Shown here in pieces: positions 22,440-32,976 of a stretch of DNA of 64,000 nucleotides. This DNA is from Dentipellis sp. KUC8613 (lineage: Eukaryota > Basidiomycota > Agaricomycetes > Russulales > Hericiaceae): the NCBI GenBank assembly GCA_002286715.1, contig NSJX01000017.1, positions 127,654 to 191,653 on the forward strand, read 5' to 3'. Each line of letters begins with the position of its first letter. Within the stretch, counting starts at the first letter, position 1. The position numbers and the translations under genes are program-made. The notes below the pieces were generated by a model. It ran no database searches and had not been told where the DNA came from. It saw only the letters and a program-made list of their open reading frames with translations.

Positions 22440-25000
22440 CTAGACATCATCAGGGTACAACTGCGCACACAATCAGACTCCATGGTTCGCAGGCGTAGAA
22501 ACGAAGCGAGTGCCCACCTTCCCAGGATTGAACAGCCCGAGCGGGTCAAGGGTATCCTTGAGCAGCTTCATCGTCTCCACCGTGCCCCGCCCGAGCTCGT
22601 TGATCAAGTACTTCTTCTTGCGAATCCCAACACCATGCTCGCCCGTGCCTAGCCATCCAAACGAAAAGTCAATACCATATCTTCACTGCGAGGTCGCGAG
22701 AAAAACAAGGGACGCACAGGTGCCATCGAGCTCAATCGCCTTCGCGACGATGCGGTCGTTGACGACGCGCAGGCGCGCCAGCTCCTCTGCGTCGCGGTGC
22801 ATGACGACGGCGTGGAAGTTTCCTGCAGATAGCACCATAGAAATTGCACATTGCGAATGAGAATATAAGGGATCAGCATCTCATCAAGGCATATATGTGC
22901 GACAGGGACCCCGCACCGTCGCCGACATGCCCAAATATGAGCGCCGTCAGGCCCGCCTTCTTGAACTCCTCGTGCGCCATGTGCACCAGATCCGGGAGCT
23001 TCGACACCGGGACGCTACAGCCACCCACACGACCCAATCAGCACCCTGTCCAATAGTACCCACCAGCCAGAGCGAAAAATGAAATGAAACGCAAGACGCA
23101 CCACGCGTCCAGCCCGTCCGGCCGCGCGCCCATCTTCTCCGCGAGGGCCATGCAGAACTCAAACGCGGCGCGGCGCTCCGCCCACAGGCCCTCCGCCTCC
23201 TTCGCGTCCTGCGCGAGCTCGTAGCTCGTCGCGCCGTGCTTCTGCGTGACCGCCTCGATGAGGCGCGACGTCGCGAGCATCTGCGCGTCGTCGCTGTCCT
23301 TCTTCGGAGAGGATGCAGAGGATGAGGACGGCAGCGAGGGCGCGCCTTGGATCTTGATGTACAGCGTGTCGCGCACGGGCCGCGGCGCGGTCGAGCGCAG
23401 GCCGGGCGAGTTGGCGAGGAGCGCCATGAAGTCGCGTTCGAGGAACTCGACGCATTCTGGTGCGAGAGCGGTCAGCTGCGGTCGAGGAAGGTGGAAGAGG
23501 CAGTGGGTGCGTACGAATGGATGCGCCGAGGTTGAGCACCTCGCCTGCAGCCTCCGTCGCATCGCGTAGGCTGGGGAATTGCACCACCGCAACAGTGGTG
23601 GGGAGTACCGGTGCGAGGCGGACCGTCACTAGAACGGGCCCAATGGGTCAGATACACGCATATACTAGGGGGGAAGACAAGCGCACCTTCGGTCACGATG
23701 CCGAGTGTGCCTTCGGCGCCGATGAAGAGCTTGCCAAGATCGGGGCCTACTGAGGATTTGCGTGCGCGCCGCCGGGTTTTGATGACTTCGCCGGAAGGAA
23801 GGACGACTGTCTGGATTTATTGGTCGTTGTTAGAAGTCGTGCGATGGTTCGTGGGAGGAATAAGTTGGTACCATGTTAAGGACCCATTCACCGCGCATGG
23901 TGCCGTAGCGCATGGCGTTCGCTGACACACAACGGTGAGGTGGATCCATAAGCACTTGGAGTGGGACTTACTGCCAGAGCAACCCGTACTAATCATGCCA
24001 CCTATTGTCGCCCCGAGACCGGGATCTAGCTATTGTCGAAGTTTGGACAGATACTCTACGAAGCGGGTTCACTACTTACTGGGAAGAACAGAGGGATTCC
24101 TACAACGCGAATGTCAGCAAAGGTTCTATATAGTTCATAAGGGTCTCTTACCTTGGTCTTCAAGCGTAGCGTTGAGAACGTTCCAGGAGACACCCGCTTG
24201 AACGACTGCATCTGCATTTGCCTCTAGATGGTGTTCAAGTTCAATATACTGTCGTCGTCGCATACACAAAACACAGAATACGTACCATTGATCTCCAGAA
24301 TCTGGTCCATCCCAGACAAGTCGATGCATATAGTCCCAACATCGCGCTGAATACCGCATATATGCGTCAACATTTTTCTGCCGAATATCAAAAGTAGGTG
24401 CATACCCCTGCGATACCGCCTTCCAGCGACGTCCCACCCGTGTACGGGACGATTGGTATCCGCTGCTCACGCGAGATGTTGACTACAGCGACGACGTCTT
24501 CTGTGCTGCGTACATGCACAACAGCCCTGTGAGGAACCAATTTCCCTGCAAGCCATATGTTTTAAGTACTGTCATCACGCCGAAATACCAAGCGAGGCGG
24601 ACGTACCGGGCAATTCTCCAGCAGTCCCAAGCGCATACGATTCCCTCTCACCCTCATCCGTCGACACCAAGCCCGGTTCGGGAAGTGCAGCCCGCAGCTC
24701 GTTCAGCGCCTTCGCGAAGTCGGCGTCAGAGCCATACTGCGGCTTCTTTGCGTGCTCTGGCGTCGACGTTTTCTTTGCAGCGAATGGTGTGGACTCGCGC
24801 AGGTACTCGTACACAGCGATCCCGCCTAGACTGCCCGCGAGGAGACTCAAGAAGGCTGGTCCGCGAGATTGTGCTTGTGCTTGCGCTTGCCCGCCGGGCG
24901 CCTTGTCCGCGGAGAACGTCCTCCGTGCGACTCCACTCCTGGGCAGCCTAGGCGCGTACGCGCGCCGGGGAATTGTGCGGAGGCGAACGAGCAGCGACAT
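22440..25000 (-). CDS. D-lactate dehydrogenase (cytochrome), mitochondrial
   Basis: FAD flavoprotein oxidising D-lactate to pyruvate and passing electrons to cytochrome c. Fourteen exons total 580 aa: 25000-24607, 24545-24406, 24346-24286, 24223-24152, 24099-24080, 24029-23972, 23921-23872, 23810-23687, 23628-23515, 23456-23102, 23014-22917, 22822-22718, 22648-22518 and 22460-22440. The Arg-rich N terminus ([17 protein letters not shown]) with a following hydrophobic segment ([17 protein letters not shown]) fits a mitochondrial presequence plus inner-membrane sorting signal. The FAD-binding PCMH part shows [48 protein letters not shown] and [11 protein letters not shown]. The C-terminal FAD-oxidase domain shows [35 protein letters not shown] and ends NPGKLYPDDV. 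Exon 5 is only 20 nt. Confidence 0.95.
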
Positions 25001-26070
25001 GGTGGCCTGTCTGGTAAGCTGGAAGACGGCGCTATATACCCCGGCCCAGAGAGCACCGGGTCAAACGCTCTACCGAGCAGTATGAGTTATATTAGCCATT
25101 ATGGCGTGTGAGACCGGCGAGACGAGTAAGGAAGGTGGACGGAGGAGATCAGAGCTGCATTTGTGCTGCATCACAGCAGGCTTCGCGGAGACGCAGCAGT
25201 GCCTGCGCCGTAAGTGGCCTTCATATCATTTCGTCTGCTCCTGCGAAACTGGGCCGCAGCGCCGTTGAAAGCTCGACGTCGACAAAAGCGTGTTGTCCGC
25301 AGCTGGTCGCAGTGCAGCTAGCGCGCTCGGTGGTGAGGCGGTGACGGCGTAGAAGTGGAAATTGCGCAATAATGTCGCGGATATAAGCTCGCGGCAAGTC
25401 CGAAGTCGTGGACGCGTGTACGGTCACGTAGAGCGAAACGCGTTACGTCACGCGTCCTGCTGACCCTGGCAAGTCACTGGCTCACACGGCCTCCTCTATC
25501 CCCACCATCATGATCTCCGCCATTATTCTCTACGCTCGACGGCCATTGGCGGCTTTCTTATGTCTTGCGGAATACTACGCGTCTCATGGATGAAGCTTGC
25601 TCTTACGAGACGGTTGCGCGCCTCGCATTCAAGCCAATGAAGTGGACAGCGCTAGCTGTGAAAGACGCGACGATCCATGTCCTAGTTCTCAGATACACGT
25701 TTCAGCGAGCATGATCTCCTGGCCAATATTACACGGAGATTTAAGACCAGGTACGTTGATATTCATCATGCTCTTCATATGATCTATGTCCATTATTCGA
25801 TACGATCGAGCGAGGGCACTGAGGCGTGTTCAAAGAGTCTTTCAACGAGCGTCAGCCGACGACGGCGTTACAGTCATACCGATACAGAGTGAAAGGAACG
25901 TAAGGTAAAGGGTGGAGCTACTGCTAAAGAATGAAAGGTACGTCCCAAAGGCAACAAAGAAAGACGGACGTCGTCGCGTCTGCTTAAAATGCCACCGCGC
26001 CCACCGGGAACGCCGCCTCGTCCGCTAGGGACGTTGCCCTCCCCAAGCTGAGCTGGTCTCGTAGGTTCTC
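25001..26070. other. Upstream spacer, nothing recognised
   Basis: Apart from the TATA element near 25035 I see no gene or repeat. Confidence 0.5.
25032..25038 (-). promoter_or_regulatory. TATA box of D-lactate dehydrogenase
   Basis: TATATAG on the minus strand lies 32 nt upstream of the start codon at 25000. This implies a very short leader. Confidence 0.45.
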
Positions 26071-26315
26071 ATGATCTCGGGTGACTCCAGCGCGGATATC
26101 AGACCGTGGAGTACTTTATCTGGGTGATAATTACAGCCAATCAGTAAGAAGACAGCACTGAATGCAGCTCCAACAGATACACACCGGTCGTCGAGGGTTT
26201 GAAGGAAGAAAACGAAGACTTGTGGAAGGATGTCGAGGCATTGACAGCACGGAACGAAGAGCTGGAGGCGAGTGTTCATTGGTTTCCCCATTGCTGGTGG
26301 ATGGAGTTGTCCTAG
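26071..26315 (+). CDS. Tentative small coiled-coil ORF
   Basis: Unrecognised. Two exons (26071-26123, 26177-26315) would give 63 aa. The second contains a charged helix with heptad-like Leu/Val spacing (VVEGLKEENEDLWKDVEAL followed by NEELEASVH). The splice is GTGATA...ACAG with matching phase. The helix could equally be an exon of a longer gene whose other exons I cannot find, or a fragment of a decayed gene. Confidence 0.25.
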
Positions 26316-27632
26316 GTGAAGGCTAGGTGCGTGGTCAGCTTCATGCCCTCAGAATTACAGGCCGAAGGGACTCACTTTACGACTGATACCAGGACTCCAT
26401 ATGCGGTATGATGGTGGAAAGGATGTATCGGCTGGGAACCCCAACCCCACCTTGAGACTCGACAGGTTGAATGTGAAGCGGGTTGTCGAATGTCAAGGTG
26501 GAAGTCGGCTGTTGTTCTCAGCGTCCTGAAGGTAGATGGGCGACGCAGAATGCAGAGTTTTGACGCTTGTGTGCTTTGATTTATATGGTTGGATCGAATA
26601 CGGACGCAAAGGAAGTGTTTTGTTCATGGTAAGCGAAAGGGTTTCTTTGCTGTCTTTCGCGTTCGCTCCTTTGGTTGCTTGTGGCTCGAATGAAGCTTTT
26701 GGCTTTCAACCTAACAACGATTGCCTTCAGGGAGTTGAAAGCGCGCTGGCATTGCTTTCGCAGTCCAAACAGCGCTTTTCGTCTTTTGATTCAAAAAGGT
26801 GCTTTTCACGCGTTTGAGGGCGATCAAAAATGGGCGACGACTGGGACAATCGCCGCCATCTTCCCTTCCCCCAGTGTTCCATCAAGTCTGCTTTATCGGG
26901 CTGTCAAAATGGCTAACAAGTCCCAGAGCCGATATGGTGGGCTAACCACACTTGCGACGGCTGCTGCCTGAGATCCTTATGGACTACTCCCTTGTGAAAG
27001 GGTAAGCTGTACATTATCATGCGTCCCGGAGCGTACCGTATGTGCGTTGCTTTCACGGCTAACTAGCTATAGGTCCAACTTATATTCAGATGTGGAGAAG
27101 GCGAAGAAAGTTCAACTTCGATTCTTCGACGGACCGAATGATAATCATAGTGAGTTTTGCAGTTTGACTGTTCGCTACAATTAGAACTAACACCAATTTC
27201 AAGAATAGCGCATGATTCACCGTCATTACACCTGCGAATCTCGCCTACCAGCTGAATAAACCGCATCGCATCGCATCCGCACCCTCGTGTCAAGCCCAAG
27301 ACACCTTCCCCGCACCGCACCCGCTCACATGCACCCACCACCCACCTCTCGCATCGCACACATGGCCACCCGAGCCAGCACAACCGACCGCCCTGCCGCT
27401 TCGCACGGAGAATAAGCTTAAACCTCGGCCCCGGCGCCCGCCTGTCGCTCCAACAGCGTGCCACCTGACGACACGCGCCTCGCGTCTGCACGCATGCGCA
27501 CCCACAGCAGCGGGTGCGGTCGTGCCCACCGAAGGCATGTCTTTCTCCGGCTGTTTCTCCAGCCACGCATGCCAAGTTGCCCGCGCGGCCGCCGGCGCGG
27601 GCACTGAAAATACGACGGCGGCCAGCGTGCGG
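26316..27632. other. Spacer, nothing recognised
   Basis: Sequence upstream of the GH12 gene. Long minus-strand ORFs at 27063-27701 are Arg/Ala/Gly-rich and look non-coding. Confidence 0.5.
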
Positions 27633-27639
27633 TATATGA
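27633..27639 (+). promoter_or_regulatory. TATA-like element of GH12 gene
   Basis: TATATGA lies 75 nt before the ATG at 27714. Confidence 0.4.
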
Positions 27640-27713
27640 GAGCCAGCGGCCTCGCATGAAGCACAGTGTCGTTGACACACTTCTACACCGAACTGAACCA
27701 ACCCAACCCAACA

Positions 27714-28823
27714 ATGCTGCTCCCCGCCCTCGCCCTAACCTTCGCCCTCCCCCTCCTCCTGCCCCCACTCACCGCCGCCTCGCCTCTCACCCGGCGCCAA
27801 ATCGACACCTCGTCGCACTGCGGCCAGTGGGACACCGTCGCGATCGCCGGCACGGCGTACACGCTCATCCTCGACCAGTGGGGCCTCGCGGGCGCGAGCG
27901 CCGGCTCGGACTGCGCGCGCGTCACGGGCGTGAGCGGCGGCGCGGTCGCGTGGGCGGCGAACTGGACGTGGACGGGCGGGACGGGCGTGAAGAGCTTTAC
28001 GAATGTGGGCCTGGATGACGGGCTGAACGTGCAGGTGGGCCAGATCAGCGCGATGCCGGTGCGTTGTGCCTTCCTCCCTCCCCCCTCCCCCCCTTTCCAG
28101 TTCTTTTCGGACGCATCGTGTGTGGATACTGAGGCTGTGTGCGCGGATTGGATGCGGACGCGGATTGGATGCGAACAGACGACGTGGAAATGGAGCCAGA
28201 AGACCTCGGGCAGCGCCAAAGTTGTCGCAGACGTCGCGTACGACCTGTTCACCTCGCCGACGCCCGGCGGGAGCGCGGCGAACGAGATCATGGTGTGGCT
28301 CGCGAACTACAACGCCGGGCCCATCTCCGCGACGTACGACGCGTCGGGGCAGCCCGTGCCCGTCGCGAGCGCGGTCGCGCTCTCCGGGCAGACCTGGTGC
28401 GTTCGCGTCATGTGTGGTGCGGGAAAGGCGGCTGGCTGACGGCGGTGGGCGGCAGGAACTTGTACTCGGGCTCGAACGGCGCGAATAACGTGTTCTCGTT
28501 CCTCCCCGCGAGCGGCAATCCGGTGACGAGCTTCACGGGCGATATCAACGATTTCCTCAAGGTCTGCAGTGCCTTCGCAGTACCTCCGATAACGTAGCTA
28601 TGCTGATTTTTTCGCTGGCCGCTAGTACCTGTCTGCGAACCAGGGTCTGCCCACCTCGCAGTACCTCACCACGGCGCAGGCGGGGACGGAGGCGACGTCG
28701 GGGAGTGCAACGCTGACTACGTGAGTTTTGATTATTCGGCTCTGTGCTGCAGGTGGGGTAATATGGATTCTGACTGATATATTATTTGTGGATAGGACGA
28801 GTTATAGCCTGAGTATTCAGTAA
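27714..28823 (+). CDS. Secreted GH12 endoglucanase/xyloglucanase
   Basis: Retaining beta-1,4-glucanase that cleaves amorphous cellulose, mixed-linkage glucan or xyloglucan outside the cell. Five exons: 27714-28058, 28179-28396, 28456-28561, 28626-28720 and 28796-28823 (263 aa, the normal size for a single-domain GH12). A signal peptide (MLLPALALTFALPLLLPP...) is followed by a dibasic RR typical of a Kex2 site. Family blocks are CGQWDTV, YTLILDQWG, WAANWTW, NEIMVWLANYN with nucleophile Glu at about 151, and AQAGTEATSG with acid/base Glu at about 245, ending SYSLSIQ. There is no cellulose-binding module. The last exon is 28 nt. The upstream in-frame GTG at 27666 is not a likely start because it would bury the signal peptide. 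Confidence 0.93.
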
Positions 28824-29218
28824 GGGAAGGATAGGGCGGTACGATTATACTGGGTTGCTGCGAGGAATTAGTTCGTCTGAAGTCGTTCCGGTCTTGTTAT
28901 TCTGGATTATTGAACGATATAGTGCCATCTGCGAGATTGGATTTTTACCGCCTCGGGCTTCTGCGCCCGGAAATGTCGATGTATGCGACGGACTCGCGCC
29001 TTGGAGATGATCTATCAAAGGAAAAAAAGTCAGATACCTCGAAGAGAGAAGCGAGTCGCGAATTCGCTCACTTCAAACCCGTCCTCTTCTTAAACTTTAC
29101 AATAGAAGACGAGTCCACGGCACAAAAAGCGGACCATCGGCAGGAACGCGTCAACGTCTGCGTTGCACCGCGCGCCGGCGAATGCTCGTCGGCAGCGCTA
29201 TCCGCCAAAAGCTCCAAG
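28824..29218. other. 3' flank of GH12 gene, nothing recognised
   Basis: Short spacer between convergent genes. No ORF can be supported. Confidence 0.5.
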
Positions 29219-29748
29219 TCAGCACAGACCACACTCCCGCCCAACCGAAAAAGCATTGGGGCCGTATTTGCACCAGGAAAGAATAGCCCCGCACTCGGAA
29301 GACGGGGCGGTGAGCGGGATTCCGCGGCACTCGTAGCCGGCTGTCTCGCATAGGGCGACGATCTGCTTAGGAGATGGCAGGTTCGCGGGATGGCTTCTGA
29401 GAAGTAGGTCGGGGACTCGGGGTGATGGCCACTGGTAAGAGGGTGTCAGCAGTGTGGTAGTTTGTAGGAAGTGAGGTGATGAAAAGGGACGTACTTTGGG
29501 TGAGAAGGTACCGAGCAAGTCGGCGCGATGAGAGCGACGCAAGAGGAGTTTCAGCGAGTGGATGTCTTGTAATGGACTCGAAGGAGTCTTTTTCCATTTT
29601 ACGGAGACACTCGTCCAGACCCGTCCCAGCAACGCACGGGTTCCCTAGAATAAAAGATACTCTAGATGGCTTGGTCGCATGGTGTCGAAACGATGGTGAT
29701 GGTTGGGTTAGGTTCACCATGTGTTCCCCGCGCAACCTTTCCAGCCAT
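29219..29748 (-). CDS. Tentative small Cys-rich protein (139 aa)
   Basis: Unrecognised. Three exons are inferred: 29748-29692, 29644-29495 and 29431-29219. The last two are the stronger part: they join AAA|GTACGT...CAG|TGG in phase and read through HSLKLLLRRSHRADLLGTF and VPDLLLRSHPANLPSPK. They end with a Cys-containing tail (LCETAGYECRGI, SSECGAILSWCKYG, GRECGLC) of seven cysteines. The first exon (MAGKVARGTHGEPNP...) uses a poor GTTTCG donor, so the start is uncertain and the gene could be 5'-truncated. Confidence 0.32.
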
Positions 29749-29848
29749 CCGATGAATACACTTTTCCCTGATGCACAATCACTGACAGTCTAATATACAC
29801 TTCAAACATCTCTCACAATTACGACGAACGACATCCTCTAAACACCGC

Positions 29849-30565
29849 TCAAATGATCATCGCCGGATCTACATGCTCCTCGCCAACCTGCCTTCGCGCC
29901 TTATCCGTCCCCGCGGGCGCCGTCACCGTCGCGCGCTCGTAATCTGCATCCTGGCCCCGACTGCGCTCCTGTCCCTGGTCCTGCTTCTCGCCCGGCTCCG
30001 CGAACGGGTTGTTTGCGGCCTGGTCACAAGACGCGCATTAGGTCTGCGTGTATAAGAAAAGATAGGAAGAGACGAAACACACATCCTGCTCCGCCTGCTC
30101 CTTGCGCTTCAGCTGTCCCGAGCGCAGCTCGCGCCCATGCTCGACCAGCTCCGGGTTCTTCTTCACCTTGCCCAGCGCCTGCTCCTTCAGGCCCGTAATC
30201 TTGTCGCCGACACCCTGTACCAAGCAAATTGAACACCCCATCTCCACACACCATATCGGCAAGGATAACGAGACGAGACGTACCGCGCCGCTCTCGCCAT
30301 AGTGCGGCCCATAGCCGACCTTGCCGGCGTGCCGCTGCGGGGGGTACGCAGAGTTGTCGGACCCGGCACCTGCGGCGGAGCTGTGCGTGTCGAGGCCGGT
30401 GTCGGTGCCGGGTGTGCTGCCGCCGTGCACGGCACGCGTGGATAGGTTGTCGCGCTCGGGCACGACGTCGCGCGCGGGGCGGAAGCTCTGGCCGTGCAGC
30501 TGTCCTTGCGACTGCGAGGGCGACTGCGTTTGCGTTTGCGGGTAGTCGGACTGTTGGGAAGACAT
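29849..30565 (-). CDS. CsbD-like small hydrophilic protein
   Basis: Three exons, 30565-30284, 30214-30083 and 30019-29849, give 194 aa. The N-terminal half is Gln/Ser/Gly-rich and probably disordered (SQQSDYPQTQTQSPSQSQGQ). The central exon (GVGDKITGLKEQALGKVKK, then NPELVEHGRELRSGQLKRKE) has the KxxGxxxQxxGKxxxxxxLxxxGxxxxxxG spacing of fungal CsbD-like, or mismatch/cruciform-binding Hmp1-like, proteins. These are often stress-induced. The tail is charged (PFAEPGEKQDQGQ) and ends DPAMII. Function is inferred from family resemblance only. Confidence 0.75.
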
Positions 30566-31876
30566 GTTGCAGAGTGGTTTGGGGTTTTGTTGGTGGGATT
30601 GGATGTGGTGGAAGTATTTAGTGTGATTTGTAGAGAAAAATAGGAGACGGCTCGGAGAGCACTATTTATTGTGGCTGCTGGGGGAGGCGTGGGGAGGCCC
30701 GGATGACGTACCGAGGGGAGGTGCATCGTCATGGATATCCGTCACCTATGTGTTGCGGAGGCGGAGACTGTCACCGGGTGAGTGACGCCCTCGAGTTTCC
30801 AAAGCGCGGGATGTTGTGCCAGTATGCTCCGCACGCGTCATGCATCGTGGGCGCGGATACCTAGTTGCCCATACGAGTGTATATTTTGGACTCTTGTGGC
30901 GTGTATAGTACAAGATAAGGCGTCCGGCGAATGTTCTCAGGTGGCTTTGTGGATGCTAGACCTGTAGGTTCGTGCGTATGGTGAGGGACATCGGATCAGC
31001 GTAGCGTTAGTGAGGTCCGTGGTCTGACGTCATCCTGCTTGACGACAAAATGCTGTATTTCACCTGGAGAAATGGGTTCATTAATCCTGTATCATAGCGG
31101 CTTGACGTGCATAGAAATGTCAGCGGTACTTATTGCGGAGGTTATGGCAGTGAGCAAGAGTGTACCTCGCGCACGGTGCTGTTGAGATGAAAGTCCCCGG
31201 CCCGGACGGTACCGGCCGGCAAGCGCCGAGCTACCGGTTCCAGAGGTAATTAATGCCAGCCATGCTCTGCTATTGCGTCTCTTCTTTCTCTTTCTCCTCC
31301 GATGAGCCAGGACTACGTCGAATGCTCTGTATACGACCCCACGCTTCTACTTGCCGACTTATCGCCAGATCGATACACGCATACGCCATGCCGCCCAAGC
31401 ATTCGCCTCCGGAAGTCACCGTGACTCATATATCGACCTGAAGCTGTGGACATTCCGGCTCCTCTCCAGTTGGATGGTGCACAGGTGCAGAGGCGTCTCA
31501 GGCGTGTGTTATGCAGACGAAACCGGGTATGTGTGTTGACGTGCGAGGCGTGAGACGTACATGTAGACCCGAGCATTCCGCGTGAATTTCTATTCCAGTC
31601 TCAGACCGTTGCCCTACATCGTGACGGTTGACGGCGTCTTGGAGGCGATGCTTGTCCTTCTCCCTTTGTGCTCCTCAATGCGCCCGGGCCTTGCTTCTGC
31701 ATAAGACGACGGCTGACTTCCAGGCACACCATACTTACTGTCCTATTCTCCCACTTCGCCCACTTTCTCGAATCCAACCGCAGCAGCTGCTCGTATTCAC
31801 GACGACCCGAGTCTCTGAATCACTGCCTCTCAATCCTACTCCACTCCTAGCATCGCTGGCAGGGTTGGTGCCAGCC
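30566..31876. other. Spacer, nothing recognised
   Basis: Divergent promoter region between the CsbD-like gene and the A-domain gene. No supported ORF; the frame upstream of 31877 is open but has no ATG and low complexity. Confidence 0.5.
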
Positions 31877-32976
31877 ATGCCACCAACAACATGCGCTCCA
31901 CCCGCCTACGACCGAGGGCCCGACTCCTCCGCAGCAGCATCGCCCCCCATCGCGAGCGCCCATGGCCCGCCGCTCCCGACCGCCGACCTGCTCCCCACCG
32001 CGACGCACCTCCTCTCGCTCGCCGCGCACATCGACCCGCACCGGCCCCCGCGCGCCCGCACGCAGCACACGCTCGTCTACCTCGCGCTCTCCCTGCACCC
32101 GATCACACACGCACTACACTTCCCCGTCCCCCACGACCCCCGCAGCTTCACCGCGCTCCCATCCCGTACCCGCCCGTCCTACCCGCCGACCCGCACGCTC
32201 CTCCCGCTCATCGACGCCGCGCGCCTGCCCGCCGCCGCCCACGCGCGCGCGGCGGCCGTCGCAGCAATGCTCTGGCTCATCGCGCACCGGTACGACGCGG
32301 CGCTCGGCGCCGCGCTCGTGTCGACGGCAATCGAGGCCGGGCTGCTGCACGCGCGCATGGTGCTCAAGGAGCACGACGCCCCGGTGCCCGCGCCGCCCGC
32401 CGACACGTTCGCCGTGCTCCGCGCGGTCGCGCGCACGACGCGCGCGATCGTGCGCGCCATTCGACGGCGGCCGCGCGCGCGGCGGTGGGGCGCGTTCGCG
32501 TGTCTGTCGCTGGGGAGCGGGGACAACGATGATGATGAGGGGGACGATGGGGACGGGCCTGTCAGGCGCGGGGAGGAGAACGACGCGGTCGCCGGTGCGG
32601 AGGAGGTGCTGTTGAAGGAAGGACAGGCCGCGTACGACCCCGTGCGCCAGCCGTCCGCTGTGCTGCACCCGCAGGACGCGGTGCTCGTGCCCGCGACCAA
32701 GATGGCTGCGTTCGTGCTCGAGTGCATGATTGAGGACTTTGGCGTCGGCGTGCGCGCGCCCGGGCGGCCGTGTGGCGTGTACGTCCCGTGGGCGGCGCAG
32801 CTTCCGCTTCCAGGTGAGCTGGGGATCTTGTTCTTTGTGTGGTCCGTGATTTGGGCAGTGCTGATCGTGGATGGTTGCGGCGCGTAGTTGTCGAGCAACA
32901 GTATGCGGTGGATCCGGGTGTGCCGAGGATGGAGATGGTTGAGTCTGAGGCTCAGATGGCGACGAGGAGTCAATGA
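31877..32976 (+). CDS. A-domain-only member of the local two-domain family
   Basis: Unrecognised family. Two exons (31877-32813, 32888-32976) give 341 aa. After an Ala/Pro-rich leader the protein carries one A domain: HTLVYLALSLHPITHAL, ARAAAVAAMLWLIAHRY, AALVSTAIEAGLLHARM, an acidic Asp/Gly loop (GDNDDDEGDDGDG), then RQPSAVLHPQDAVLVPATK and FVLECMIEDFGVGV. These blocks align with the C-terminal halves of the three minus-strand genes at 38-53 kb (RRLLVYxALxLHPI, LVSxAVEAGL, QPSALLxxQxVALVPxT). It lacks the B domain, is on the opposite strand, and is extremely GC-rich with Ala/Arg/His-biased composition. The ATG at 31877 is the first in a frame open from 31628. Confidence 0.75.

Noticed and set aside
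26025..26291. 88-aa minus-strand ORF with hydrophobic/Cys run
   Set aside because: It is antisense to the coiled-coil frame, which is the more plausible coding strand.
27063..27701. 212-aa minus-strand ORF with many Cys and Arg
   Set aside because: Overlaps the GH12 promoter, composition is GC-driven, no family motif.
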